Source: an uncultured Acidobacteriota bacterium (GTDB taxonomy: Bacteria > Acidobacteriota > UBA6911 > RPQK01 > JAJDTT01). Taken from it: a stretch of 64,000 nt of DNA. Shown here piece after piece: positions 33,634 to 42,446 of this stretch; the stretch's first letter is position 1, and each line of letters starts with the position of its first letter. The notes under the pieces were generated by a model. It did no database searches and had not been told where the DNA came from. It saw only the letters and a list, made by a program, of their open reading frames with translations. The translations under genes were made by a program, and so were the position numbers. The DNA lies in contig CATOST010000025.1 in NCBI GenBank assembly GCA_951812665.1, positions 1-64,000 of the forward strand. The letters run 5' to 3'.

Positions 33634-35949
33634 ATGTCCATCCGCGGGTTCATATTGCAAGCGACCTACCGGATCGAGGCCCGGCGCCCCGTGGTTCATC
33701 TGTTCGGACGGCTGGAGAACGGAGATCCGTTTCTGGTCCGCGACGACCGGGAGATCCCCCACTTCTACGTCGCTTCGAGGCACCGTGCCCGGGCACGGAA
33801 TCTGGGTGCAGAGTTCCTGACCCCGTCCGGCTTCCGCGCCCTGGATGGGACGCCTCTGGTGCGAGTCAATCTCCGGATCCCGTCCCACACTCCTGCCCTG
33901 CGCGATCGTCTCATCGAACATCACATCCCCTGCCATGAAGCCGACATCCCCTTTGCCACGCGATTCCTGATCAATCGCGGCATCCGCGGATCACTCAAGA
34001 TCGACGGGGCGGGGCGCCGGGTCCTCGGACTGGGATGGGTCTACCAGAACCCCAGCCTGGCTCCGGCGAACCGGACACCCCGGCTCTCGACTCTCTCCCT
34101 GGATATCGAGACCGATCCCGGCGGCAAGACCGTGTTTTCGGTGGCTCTGCACGGCTGCGGGACTTCGGAGGTCCTGCTGCTGGACCCCGACGGAGGCGAA
34201 TCGGCGGGAGGCGCCGTCTGCTTCCGGCGGAAGGAGGAATTTCTCCGGGCGTTCTGCGGGAGAGTCCGGAAACTGGACCCGGACATACTTACCGGCTGGA
34301 ACGTGGTGGACTTCGACCTTCGGGTCCTGGACCGCCTGAGCCGGAGCTGCGGTGTCCCGCTCCAACTGGGGCGCGGACGGGAGCCCATGCGGCTGCGGCC
34401 TTCGCGCTCCCCGTGGGCCAACCGGGAGGCCCGGATTCCAGGCCGGGTGGTGGCCGACGGGATCCACCTGCTCCGGGGATCCTTCGTCCGGCTCGAACGC
34501 TACTCCTTGGACTTCGCCGCCCGGCAGGTGTTGGGAGAGGGAAAGACGCTCCATGGGGCCGACCGCCCGGCCGAGATCCTGGAGAGCTTTCGCAACGACC
34601 GCGAACGATTCGTGCTCTACAACCGGACCGACGCCAGACTGGCCCTGGAAATCCTGGAAGAACTGAAGCTCGTGGAACTGGCCGTGGAGCGAAGCCGGTT
34701 GACCGGTCTCCCCATCGATCGGGTGAGCGGGTCCATCGCGGCCTTCGATTTCCTCTACCTGACGGAGCTTCACAAGAGGCGCATCGCCGCCCCCAGCGTC
34801 GGCGCCACCGCCAGTACGGCCCCCAGTCCGGGGGGCCACGTGCTGGAGCCCGAGCCGGGACTCTACGAACAGGTTCTGGTCTTCGACTTCAAGAGCCTCT
34901 ACCCCAGCCTGATCCGCACCTTTCAGATCGATCCCCTGGGCTACGTCTCCCGGCCCGAGCCGGATCGGGACCTCATCGTCGCCCCGAATGGGGCCGCCTT
35001 TCGGAGAACACCGGGCATTCTGACCGAGCTGCTGAACCATCTTTTCCCGCGCCGCGAAGCCGCCAAGGCCGCGGGCGACCAAGTCGCCAGCCATGCCATC
35101 AAGATCCTCATGAATTCCTTCTACGGAGTCATGGGCACTCCTGCCTGCCGCTTCTATCGACCCCAACTGGCCGCGGCCATCACCACCTTCGGCCGCGAGA
35201 TCCTGCTCTGGTCCAGGGACCGTTTTCGAGACTACGGTTTCCGGGTTCTCTACGGAGACACCGACAGCCTCTTCGTGCTCTCCGGTGAACAGACCACCTC
35301 CGCGGCACAGGCCCGGGGAAAAGAGTTGGCGCGCCGCCTCAACCGGGATCTGGAGCGCCATATCACCGAAAAATGGCGGGAGAAGAGCCGCTTGGAGTTG
35401 GAATTGGAGCGGCTCTACCGCAAATTTTTCATCCCGGCGACCCGCCAAGGGGGGCGAGGCGCCCGCAAGCGGTACGTCGGCTTCGTCGGTGACGGGCCCG
35501 ATGCCGAGGTGGTCTTTACCGGCATGGAGGTGGTCCGAAGCGATTGGACCGAGCTGGCCAGGAGGGTCCAGAAGGAACTGTACCGGAGACTGTTCACAGA
35601 AGCCGATGTCGGTCCCTACCTTCACGACACCGTGGCTCGCCTCCGAGCGGGGCGCTTGGACCACCTTCTCGTCTACAGCAAGAGGCTGGGGAAACCGCTG
35701 AACGAATACCGGAGCACGACTCCCCCTCACGTCGCAGCGGCCCGCAAGATGGCCGGCAAGCCCGGACGCCGGATCTCATACCTCATGACCCGGGCCGGTC
35801 CGGAACCGGCGGGCGAGACCACTGCCGACATCGACCGTGAACACTACGTCCGGAAACAGGTGCGCCCGGTGGCCCAACCGGTTCTGGACCAGTTGGGCCT
35901 GAAGTTCAGGAAGGTCATCGGGGATGATCGTCAACTTGAGCTGTTCTGA
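33634..35949 (+). CDS. polB: DNA polymerase II (family B)
   Basis: A 771-residue B-family polymerase (E. coli Pol II has 783). The 3'-5' exonuclease has ExoI STLSLDIETD (Asp157), ExoII TGWNVVDFDLRVLD and ExoIII YNRTDARLALEI. Polymerase motifs: A in VFDFKSLYPSLI, B in ILMNSFYGVMG and C in LYGDTDSLF, plus KRYVGFVGDG and KLEL-type terminal LGLKFRKVIGDD. It ends QLELF, resembling the QLxLF beta-clamp binding peptide. It is an SOS-associated repair and restart polymerase. ATG 33634 begins the homology; TAAAAT lies at 33605. The last 35 bases overlap the convergent MFS gene. Confidence 0.95.
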   Translation: MSIRGFILQATYRIEARRPVVHLFGRLENGDPFLVRDDREIPHFYVASRHRARARNLGAEFLTPSGFRALDGTPLVRVNLRIPSHTPALRDRLIEHHIPCHEADIPFATRFLINRGIRGSLKIDGAGRRVLGLGWVYQNPSLAPANRTPRLSTLSLDIETDPGGKTVFSVALHGCGTSEVLLLDPDGGESAGGAVCFRRKEEFLRAFCGRVRKLDPDILTGWNVVDFDLRVLDRLSRSCGVPLQLGRGREPMRLRPSRSPWANREARIPGRVVADGIHLLRGSFVRLERYSLDFAARQVLGEGKTLHGADRPAEILESFRNDRERFVLYNRTDARLALEILEELKLVELAVERSRLTGLPIDRVSGSIAAFDFLYLTELHKRRIAAPSVGATASTAPSPGGHVLEPEPGLYEQVLVFDFKSLYPSLIRTFQIDPLGYVSRPEPDRDLIVAPNGAAFRRTPGILTELLNHLFPRREAAKAAGDQVASHAIKILMNSFYGVMGTPACRFYRPQLAAAITTFGREILLWSRDRFRDYGFRVLYGDTDSLFVLSGEQTTSAAQARGKELARRLNRDLERHITEKWREKSRLELELERLYRKFFIPATRQGGRGARKRYVGFVGDGPDAEVVFTGMEVVRSDWTELARRVQKELYRRLFTEADVGPYLHDTVARLRAGRLDHLLVYSKRLGKPLNEYRSTTPPHVAAARKMAGKPGRRISYLMTRAGPEPAGETTADIDREHYVRKQVRPVAQPVLDQLGLKFRKVIGDDRQLELF

Positions 35950-37138
35950 ACGGGTCCTCCTCCGCATCTGGGCGGGGGGGCTTGGTGGTGGCCGGCTCGA
36001 TGAATTGGGCAATGACGAGAATGATCGCCGCCACCACAGATCCGATCTGGAAGATGAGAGCGTACCCGAAACGGTCCCACAGGAATCCGCCGACGAGCGG
36101 CAGGGTCACCGCCGCCACGTGGTTCAGGGTCACGCCGAGTGAGATGGTCGGGCGCAGGTCGGCGGTGCGGGCGATTCTGTTGAGATAGGTGCTCAAGGAC
36201 ACGGACGCCAGAAACAGGAGACGGTCCACGCAATAGAGGGCATAGAGCACCCACTTGTTCTGAATGAAGGAGTAACCCCAGAAGATGAGGATCAACATCG
36301 AGTAGGCGGCGCTGAGAATCTTGCGCTCTCCCAACCGGTCGATCAGGCGCCCGACCAGGGGCGCCGCCAGGACCGCCAGCAGGGTGCTGACGAACATGAG
36401 GACGATGATGTGCTCCGTGGTCGCGCCGTGGACGAAGACCATGGAGAAGACGGCGAAAATGACGAAGACCTGGCGCCGGCACCCTTGGAAAAAGGTCAGG
36501 AGATAATAGGTGAGGTACTCACGGCGGAAGACGAACCGGTCCTCGGAGGTGACGGCCGCAGGGACACGGACCGGAAAGATCGCGAATCCTCCCAGGATCA
36601 CCGCCAAGCCGGCCCCCAGGAAGATCCAGCGGAAACCCACGAATCCGATGAACCCGAAGGTCAGTGCCATGGCCACCAGAAAGCCCGACTCGTCGATGCT
36701 TCGGAGTTGCCCCAGGCGCCTCCCTTTGTGGGCGTCCGACAGGGTCAGGGCCAGGGTCTCCCGCTGCGGAAGCCAGCCGTGAAAGCCCACGCTCCAAACC
36801 AGAGAGGCCAGGATCAGGCTGCCGACGGTGTGGACGCCGAAGTAGGCGCCGACGCCGATGCCCGTCAAGATGAGCAGAAACCCCGCCAGACGGGCCGCCG
36901 GGAACCGGATGGAGACGGCGATCAACACCACCGTCAGGAGCCCGGGAATTTCCCGGATCGACTCCAAGACGCCGAATTGACGGGGCTGGATCCCGATCTC
37001 TTCGACGATGAAGTTGTTGAAGGTGGTCATGTAGACCGCGAACCCGGCGCTCAAGAGTCCGGAGGAAAGAGCCAGCAGTTTGAAGTCCCGGCTCCATCCC
37101 CTCAGGTCAGACCTGATTTTTTGCTGATTTTCCGCCAC
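35915..37138 (-). CDS. MFS transporter
   Basis: A 407-residue major-facilitator carrier with about twelve hydrophobic segments. The loop between segments 2 and 3 is GVLESIREIPGLLTVVLIAV, and the mid-protein loop 8-9 is PLVGRLIDRLGERKILSAAY, a standard MFS G-x-x-x-D-R-x-G motif. The N-half contains PQRETLALTLSDAHKGRRLG, seen in sugar-phosphate or siderophore-type MFS proteins. Substrate unknown. GTG 37138 start. The 3' end overlaps polB on the opposite strand. Confidence 0.85.
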   Translation of the reverse strand: MAENQQKIRSDLRGWSRDFKLLALSSGLLSAGFAVYMTTFNNFIVEEIGIQPRQFGVLESIREIPGLLTVVLIAVSIRFPAARLAGFLLILTGIGVGAYFGVHTVGSLILASLVWSVGFHGWLPQRETLALTLSDAHKGRRLGQLRSIDESGFLVAMALTFGFIGFVGFRWIFLGAGLAVILGGFAIFPVRVPAAVTSEDRFVFRREYLTYYLLTFFQGCRRQVFVIFAVFSMVFVHGATTEHIIVLMFVSTLLAVLAAPLVGRLIDRLGERKILSAAYSMLILIFWGYSFIQNKWVLYALYCVDRLLFLASVSLSTYLNRIARTADLRPTISLGVTLNHVAAVTLPLVGGFLWDRFGYALIFQIGSVVAAIILVIAQFIEPATTKPPRPDAEEDPFRTAQVDDHPR

Positions 37139-37260
37139 GGGTTGATCGATCGCACCCGTATACGCGCTGAACCTGGGAGTGTCAATTGAACTGCCGTTAT
37201 TCGCCTACCGTTTCGAGGGCGGATCAGGGACTCTCCACCGTGACGACTTTCGCCACGGGC

Positions 37261-37269
37261 TGCTATAGT
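37261..37269 (+). promoter_or_regulatory. extended -10 directly upstream of the 37277 gene
   Basis: TGCTATAGT with seven bases between it and ATG 37277, placing transcription start at or next to the start codon. A GTGACG about 18 bases upstream may be the -35. Confidence 0.5.
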
Positions 37270-37276
37270 GTGGCCC

Positions 37277-38470
37277 ATGCCAAACGCCCGGCGTGAATTC
37301 CTGAAGGGCCTGACCGCGACCGTGAATCCGGTTCGAGATCCGTTCGGAGAGATTCTGGAAGCGGCCCGATCCGACGGATCGAAAGCGGCTTTCGAGTCCC
37401 TGATCTCGAACCTCAAGGCGGAGAAGAAATATCCGCTTCTGTTTGAGGCCAGACTCATGCAGAAACGCCACCAACTGCGTCTTCCGTTGATCCTGACCGA
37501 GCCGGCTGCGGGACTCGATCCCGAGACCCAGGGGGAATACGAGCAAGCCACCATCGCCGCCGCCCGGGAGGTCGGAGAACACTTCCTGGCCGACGGAGAC
37601 ATCATCGCTTCCTGGCCCTACTTCCGGGCCATCGGCGAGAACGGCTCCGTTGCCGGGGCGATCGAGGCCATCCCCTCCGATGAAGCAGAGGATGCGGTCA
37701 TCGAGATTGCCTTCTACGAGGGAGCGAATCCCAGCAAGGGATTCGAGATGATCCTGGCCCGATACGGAATCTGCCGAGCCATCACCTCATTCTCCCAGTT
37801 CCCGAGTGCGGACGGTCAGGAGGAGTCGGGACGGCTTCTGGTGCGGACGCTCCACTCGGAACTGTTGGCCAACTTGAAGAGCAGCGTTCGGCGCCGGGAG
37901 GGGACGGCTCCGGCCACCGCAAGCATCAGCGAGTTGATCGCCGGCCGGGACTGGCTCTTCGAGGGCAACACATACTACATCGATACCTCCCACGTCAGTT
38001 CCGCGGTCCAACTGAGTCCCCGGTTGGAAGATCGACACTCTCTGAATCTGGCTCTGGAACTCACGGACTACGGCCGCTGCCTGTCGGAGATGTTCCAGTA
38101 CCCCGGCGAGCCTCCTTTCGAAGACCTCTATTCGGACCACTCCTTCTACCTGAAGGCTATTCTGGGCCGTGAGGTCTCAGAGGGGGTGGCGCATTTCCGG
38201 AAGAAGCTGGGCGGATCCGACTCGGATCCGGATGGGACCGCCGCTGCCCAGGCTTTGGTGCGTCTCCTGGAGCGGATCGAACGCTACGACGAGGCCATCG
38301 AGGTCTCTGTGAAGTATCTGAAGGATTTTCCAACCCACGAGCTGAAGTGCTCGTCGGTCCCTCAACTCTGCCAGATTGCCGGAGACTTCGACCGCCTCCG
38401 CAAAGTGTCCCGGGACCAAGAGGACCTGCTGAGCTTCACCGCATCGGTGCTCTACGACTCCAAGAGCTGA
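37277..38470 (+). CDS. uncharacterised alpha-helical repeat protein
   Basis: A 397-residue soluble protein with no signal peptide that I cannot place in a named family. The C-terminal third has TPR-like helices (ALVRLLERIERYDEAIEVSV, then QLCQIAGDFDRLRKVSRDQE). The middle has FEGNTYYIDTSHVSSAVQLS and LNLALELTDYGRCLSEMFQY, a block seen in uncharacterised proteins of planctomycete/acidobacterial type as far as I can recall. ATG 37277 is chosen over GTG 37268 because of the adjacent extended -10. No ribosome binding site is visible, consistent with leaderless translation. Confidence 0.6.
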   Translation: MPNARREFLKGLTATVNPVRDPFGEILEAARSDGSKAAFESLISNLKAEKKYPLLFEARLMQKRHQLRLPLILTEPAAGLDPETQGEYEQATIAAAREVGEHFLADGDIIASWPYFRAIGENGSVAGAIEAIPSDEAEDAVIEIAFYEGANPSKGFEMILARYGICRAITSFSQFPSADGQEESGRLLVRTLHSELLANLKSSVRRREGTAPATASISELIAGRDWLFEGNTYYIDTSHVSSAVQLSPRLEDRHSLNLALELTDYGRCLSEMFQYPGEPPFEDLYSDHSFYLKAILGREVSEGVAHFRKKLGGSDSDPDGTAAAQALVRLLERIERYDEAIEVSVKYLKDFPTHELKCSSVPQLCQIAGDFDRLRKVSRDQEDLLSFTASVLYDSKS

Positions 38471-38534
38471 GTCCGGCCCCGGCCCCCGCGGGAAACGCCG
38501 CCACGGGACGCCGAGTACTCGCGCACGCCAGCTG

Positions 38535-39383
38535 TCAACTGGCGGCGACGACTTTGTTCTTCAGGACTCCGACCCCGTCGATTTCCACGGTGACCTCGTC
38601 TCCAGGCTGCATGCCCGTGGTGGTCCCCGGGGTCCCTGTGAAAATCAGATCGCCCGGCTCCAGCGTCACGTACTTGCTGATGAAGCTGACCGACTCGGCG
38701 ATTCCATGGATCATGTCGGAGATTTTGGCTTCCTGGCGAACCTCCCCGTTGACCTTGAGCACCATATTCAGGTTGCTGTAGTCCACCCCCGAGAGGATGT
38801 AGGGTCCGGTGGGGCTGAAAGTATCGGCGGCCTTGGCGCGCCACCATTGAACGTCGTTTCGCTGCCAGGTTCGGGCGCTGATGTCGTTTCCGCAGGTGAT
38901 GCCCAGGACATAGTCCGGAGCCGCCTCTACCGACACGTTCCGGGCTTGCTTGCCAATGACGATGACCACCTCGGCCTCGTAATGCACCGGATCCGTATCG
39001 GCCGGCTGTACGACCTCTCCTCCCTGGGCCAGCAACGAGGAGGGGAGCTTGATGAAGGGCTCCGGATAGGGGTTCGGCTCCGAATCCCCGATGTGGGACT
39101 TGTAGTTCCCGGCCAGGGCCAGAACCTTGGAGGGGTTCTTGCTGGGGACCAGAATGGTGACGTCCGACAGCGCGTGGGTGGTTTCGGTCTTTTCCCATTC
39201 GCCGAACAGGTCGCCACTCAGTTGCCGGACCTGATCCCCCTCCAGGACGCCGTAGGCTTCCTGGCCGTCCACGCTGAACCGCAGATACCGGGTTCCTTGA
39301 TCCTTGTGGCTCGAAGCCTGGCAGGCCTGGGTGAATCCCAACCCCGCCATCAGCAGGAATACGCTTGTCCGTCGCAACATCAT
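38535..39383 (-). CDS. exported fumarylacetoacetate-hydrolase-fold protein
   Basis: A 282-residue FAH-superfamily protein. The fold motifs are VLALAGNYKSHIGDSEPNPY, PFIKLPSSLLAQGGEVV, HYEAEVVIVIGKQARNVSVE with acidic metal ligands, VLGITCGNDISARTWQ and DLIFTGTPGTTTGMQPGDEV. Unusually for this cytosolic family it starts with a signal peptide (MMLRRTSVFLLMAGLGFTQA followed by Cys), suggesting periplasmic export or lipidation. GGAGG lies six bases before ATG 39383. Related proteins hydrolyse C-C bonds of acylpyruvates or decarboxylate oxaloacetate; the reaction here is unknown. It sits alone between two gaps. Confidence 0.82.
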   Translation of the reverse strand: MMLRRTSVFLLMAGLGFTQACQASSHKDQGTRYLRFSVDGQEAYGVLEGDQVRQLSGDLFGEWEKTETTHALSDVTILVPSKNPSKVLALAGNYKSHIGDSEPNPYPEPFIKLPSSLLAQGGEVVQPADTDPVHYEAEVVIVIGKQARNVSVEAAPDYVLGITCGNDISARTWQRNDVQWWRAKAADTFSPTGPYILSGVDYSNLNMVLKVNGEVRQEAKISDMIHGIAESVSFISKYVTLEPGDLIFTGTPGTTTGMQPGDEVTVEIDGVGVLKNKVVAAS

Positions 39384-39558
39384 TCAGATCCTCCAAAACG
39401 TTGATGACTATTCGGGAAGGGCGCCAGCATATAGCGGCCTTTCCGGCCCTGTCAACGGGAGGACGGCTACCCTGAATGGCGGTTTCGCGGATGTGAAAAC
39501 CAGGATTTCCGGAGAGCCGGAGTCGAGGCGGATACTGCGCCGACAACTCCCAAGTCTT

Positions 39559-41211
39559 TCAGGCACGCCGGCCCACGACGTGAATCAGGAGGAGGATGGC
39601 CGTCGCCCCCGCGGCCATCCCGACCCAGAGGTCGGCTCCCCAGGCTCCCACCAGGGCATAGCCGGCCAGGGCTGCGACTACGGCCCCGAGCAGAGCATAG
39701 GGAATCTGGGTACGAACGTGCTCCAGATGTTCGCATCCGCTGCAGATGGAAGAGAGGACGGTGGTGTCGGAGATGGGGCTGCAGTGATCGCCGAAGATGG
39801 CGCCGTCCAGGACGGCCGCCATGGCCAGGATCATCACCGGCTCGCCGCCCGCTTCGTAGCCCAACTGGGCGGCCGTGGGAATGATGATGGCCATGGTCCC
39901 ATAGCTGGTCCCGGTGGCGAAGGCCACCAATCCGGCGGTGACGAATACCGCCAGCGGAACCCACTCGACGCTCACGCCCTGCCGCAGCACGGCAACGGCG
40001 TAGTGCGCCGTCTCCAAGTCCCGGCATCCGGCCGAAAGGGCCCAGGCGCAGACGATCACCACCAGAGCCCCCGAGATATGCCGGATACCCCCCAACCAGG
40101 CCAGAAGCCCCTCCCGCACCGTCATTACGCCCTGCAGGGCCGGCAGCAGGATCGCCAGAGCGGCTCCGGTGACGCCTGCGTAGAGCATGGCGAAGGTAAG
40201 GGCCTCGCCGTCCTGGGCCGCGGCGGCCCGGATGAACACATCCTTCCATCCCGACAGGGAGGCCAGGTCGACACCTGGATCCCGGCTTCCCCAATAGTAG
40301 ATCTGGATCATGATCAAGAGCAGCACCGTGCCGATGGGTACCACGGCGTTGTACCAGCGCGGCTGGATCGCCGGTGACTCCGCCGCGCTCTGGGAACCAG
40401 CGTCATCCTCCGCGGACCGGCGCGCCCTCCTCTCCACCTTCAACATGGGCCCGAAGTCCCGGCCGGTGGCCGCCACCACCAACACCAGGAACAGGGCGAA
40501 GACGCAATAGAACCGGTATCCCATCGCCGAGAGGAAGAGCCCGTATCCACTGGCGTCCAATCCCAGGTCCCGCGCCGCACCCTGCAGATAGGAGACTTCG
40601 GTCCCGATCCAGGTCGAGATCAGTGCCAGACCGGCGATGGGAGCAGCCGTCGAGTCGATGAGGTAAGCCAGCTTGGCACGGGACAGCTTGAGTCGGTCGA
40701 ACAGCGGCCGGACCGTGGGCCCCACGATCGCCGTGTTGGCGTAGTCGTCGAAGAAGATCGTGAACCCCATGCCCACGGTCGCCACCGATACCCCGCGGCG
40801 TCCCCGAGCCAACCGCAGGATGAGGTTGATCATTCCATGGAGTCCCCCGCTGGCGGTGGTGACGCTGACCAGACCGAGCAGTGACGCCGTGAAACCCAGG
40901 ATGGAGAGATGGAAGGAGTCCAGCACCGAATCCCAGAAGTAGTTCACGATCAGCGACTCGGCCATGCCGGCCGGCGAAGGCCAGGCATGAATCACTGCGG
41001 CGCTGGCGATGCCGAAGACCAGCGAAGGGACGAGCCAGCGCGTGATCAGAACCGAGACGATGGCCACCAGCGGCGGGAGCAGCGCCAGCCAGGTCACGTC
41101 CACTTGCCGTGTGGACAGGTAGTCCCGGTCTACGGGCAGAAACGACAGGGAAAGGAGGATGATCAACGCAACCGGAGCAACGATCAGAATTCTCTTCTGC
41201 AAATCGTTCAT
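39559..41211 (-). CDS. nhaC: Na+/H+ antiporter, NhaC family
   Basis: A 550-residue membrane protein with about twelve hydrophobic segments. Signature blocks: VGMGFTIFFDDYANTAIVGP, RPLFDRLKLSRAKLAYLIDS, TAAPIAGLALISTWIGTEVS, and in the C-half LVAFATGTSYGTMAIIIPTA and LDGAIFGDHCSPISDTTVLS. The Asp-Asp and D-H-C-S-P motifs are the ion-path residues of NhaC antiporters. ATG 41211 is used; the longer frame to 41259 lacks homology. It probably supports sodium or pH homeostasis, in keeping with the compatible-solute uptake genes at 3.6-5.8 kb. Confidence 0.9.
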   Translation of the reverse strand: MNDLQKRILIVAPVALIILLSLSFLPVDRDYLSTRQVDVTWLALLPPLVAIVSVLITRWLVPSLVFGIASAAVIHAWPSPAGMAESLIVNYFWDSVLDSFHLSILGFTASLLGLVSVTTASGGLHGMINLILRLARGRRGVSVATVGMGFTIFFDDYANTAIVGPTVRPLFDRLKLSRAKLAYLIDSTAAPIAGLALISTWIGTEVSYLQGAARDLGLDASGYGLFLSAMGYRFYCVFALFLVLVVAATGRDFGPMLKVERRARRSAEDDAGSQSAAESPAIQPRWYNAVVPIGTVLLLIMIQIYYWGSRDPGVDLASLSGWKDVFIRAAAAQDGEALTFAMLYAGVTGAALAILLPALQGVMTVREGLLAWLGGIRHISGALVVIVCAWALSAGCRDLETAHYAVAVLRQGVSVEWVPLAVFVTAGLVAFATGTSYGTMAIIIPTAAQLGYEAGGEPVMILAMAAVLDGAIFGDHCSPISDTTVLSSICSGCEHLEHVRTQIPYALLGAVVAALAGYALVGAWGADLWVGMAAGATAILLLIHVVGRRA

Positions 41212-41365
41212 GAGTCTCGCCGATTTCCCTTCCCGGCGCCCCACCCGAAATCCGGCCAAGCCCTGCTGGCCCCGCGACAGGTTACTCCCGCGCCATGACG
41301 CTCGGTTCCTCCGTCTCTCGTCTCTCGGCGTGAGGAAAGCGGTCGCGGCAGTGCACCGGACCGGC

Positions 41366-41374
41366 TGGTAGAAT
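41366..41374 (+). promoter_or_regulatory. extended -10 upstream of the 41385 gene
   Basis: TGGTAGAAT, ten bases before ATG 41385. A facing TGGTAGACT on the minus strand (41389-41397) could serve the divergent antiporter gene. Confidence 0.4.
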
Positions 41375-41384
41375 CGCCAACCAA

Positions 41385-42446
41385 ATGCAGTCTACCAGCG
41401 GCGAGTTGACGGCAGAACAGAAGAGAGCTCGTCTGGCGCGCTACAGGCGGGTCCGCGGGCGAGCGACCCGTTGGCTGCTGGACCAGATGAATCCCGACGG
41501 GTCCATCGGCGACGTGAGCGAGGGATATTTCTTCTACCGCGGCCCCTGGACCTTCTCCCTGCTGGGGGAGACCGAGGCGGCAAGCCGCCTGTGCGGCTGG
41601 ATCAGAAAACATCTGCTCCAGCCGGACGGCCGCATCGGCGGACCCTGCCGGAAACTCAACGACGCCTGGGCCTACCGGGACTCGGCTCTGATCGTGGGCG
41701 CTCAGATGGCGGGCCAATACGACCTCTCCCATGGTCTCATGCCGGCACTCCTACGTTGGCAGGACCCGGCTTCAGGCGCCTTCGCCAACGACCGTCGCGA
41801 GGACGGCTCCAGGAGCGACGATCAGAGCATCCCCTACACCGCCGGGGGCGGCTTCGCGTGCCTGGCAACCGGAAACCTGGAGGCGGCGCGGTCGGTGGCG
41901 AGCTTCCTGCGAAGGATCTACGAGGCCCAGGACGAACTTCCGGACCGCTTCTACTACGACTGGTCCCGCGCCCGCCAAGCGCCCAACCGGGATTTCCCCC
42001 CGGATCGAGCCTTCTGGTTCGTGGTCGAGAATCGCGTCGCACGGCTCCAGCGCTGGACCGTGGGAGGAATCGCCGCCGGATTCCTCTGCCGCCTGTTTCT
42101 GGCCGACCCCGATCCGGACTACCTGGAGTTGGCGCGCCGTTACCAAGACTTCTCCATGGCCGCCACCGACGGCCAGTTCCGCTACGATCCGGTCTGCAAG
42201 AGCGGCTGGGGAAGTTCGTTGCTCTACCTCGTCACCGGAGATCCCCGCTATGAGGCCTGGACCTACCGCATGGGTGACTGGTTCGTCCGCCAACAGCACC
42301 GGGACGGCTACTGGCCCCCCACCGACGGTGAGTCCACGCGAGGCCGCCTGATCCACAATGCTCTGGAATTCACCATGCACGTGGACACCATCATCTCCGG
42401 CCTCTCCTCCCATGGAGGGGGGATATTCTTATCCCCCTCTTCGTAG
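41385..42446 (+). CDS. uncharacterised protein, alpha/alpha-toroid like
   Basis: A 353-residue protein with repeated helix pairs and Trp/Asp-rich loops (ATRWLLDQMNPDGSIGD, LPALLRWQDPASGAFAND-type, YLELARRYQDFSMAATDG, QQHRDGYWPPTDGES). Such patterns fit the alpha/alpha-toroid fold of terpene-cyclase, lanthipeptide-cyclase and glycoside-hydrolase families, but no catalytic signature (DxDD, zinc triad) is evident. The last 13 residues (SSHGGGIFLSPSS) are encoded by a palindromic repeat (42414-42439), so the native C-terminus has probably been replaced. No signal peptide. Function not recognised. Confidence 0.6.
   Translation: MQSTSGELTAEQKRARLARYRRVRGRATRWLLDQMNPDGSIGDVSEGYFFYRGPWTFSLLGETEAASRLCGWIRKHLLQPDGRIGGPCRKLNDAWAYRDSALIVGAQMAGQYDLSHGLMPALLRWQDPASGAFANDRREDGSRSDDQSIPYTAGGGFACLATGNLEAARSVASFLRRIYEAQDELPDRFYYDWSRARQAPNRDFPPDRAFWFVVENRVARLQRWTVGGIAAGFLCRLFLADPDPDYLELARRYQDFSMAATDGQFRYDPVCKSGWGSSLLYLVTGDPRYEAWTYRMGDWFVRQQHRDGYWPPTDGESTRGRLIHNALEFTMHVDTIISGLSSHGGGIFLSPSS
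42414..42439. repeat. GGAGGGGGG-type hairpin element, copy a (inside the 41385 gene)
   Basis: GGAGGGGGGAT, then ATTCTT-type loop, then ATCCCCCTC; stem 42417-42424 with 42431-42437. It differs from copies b and c only around the loop and inner stem base, with compensating change (GAT/ATC instead of GAC/GTC). It lies within the last codons of the upstream gene. Confidence 0.65.
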
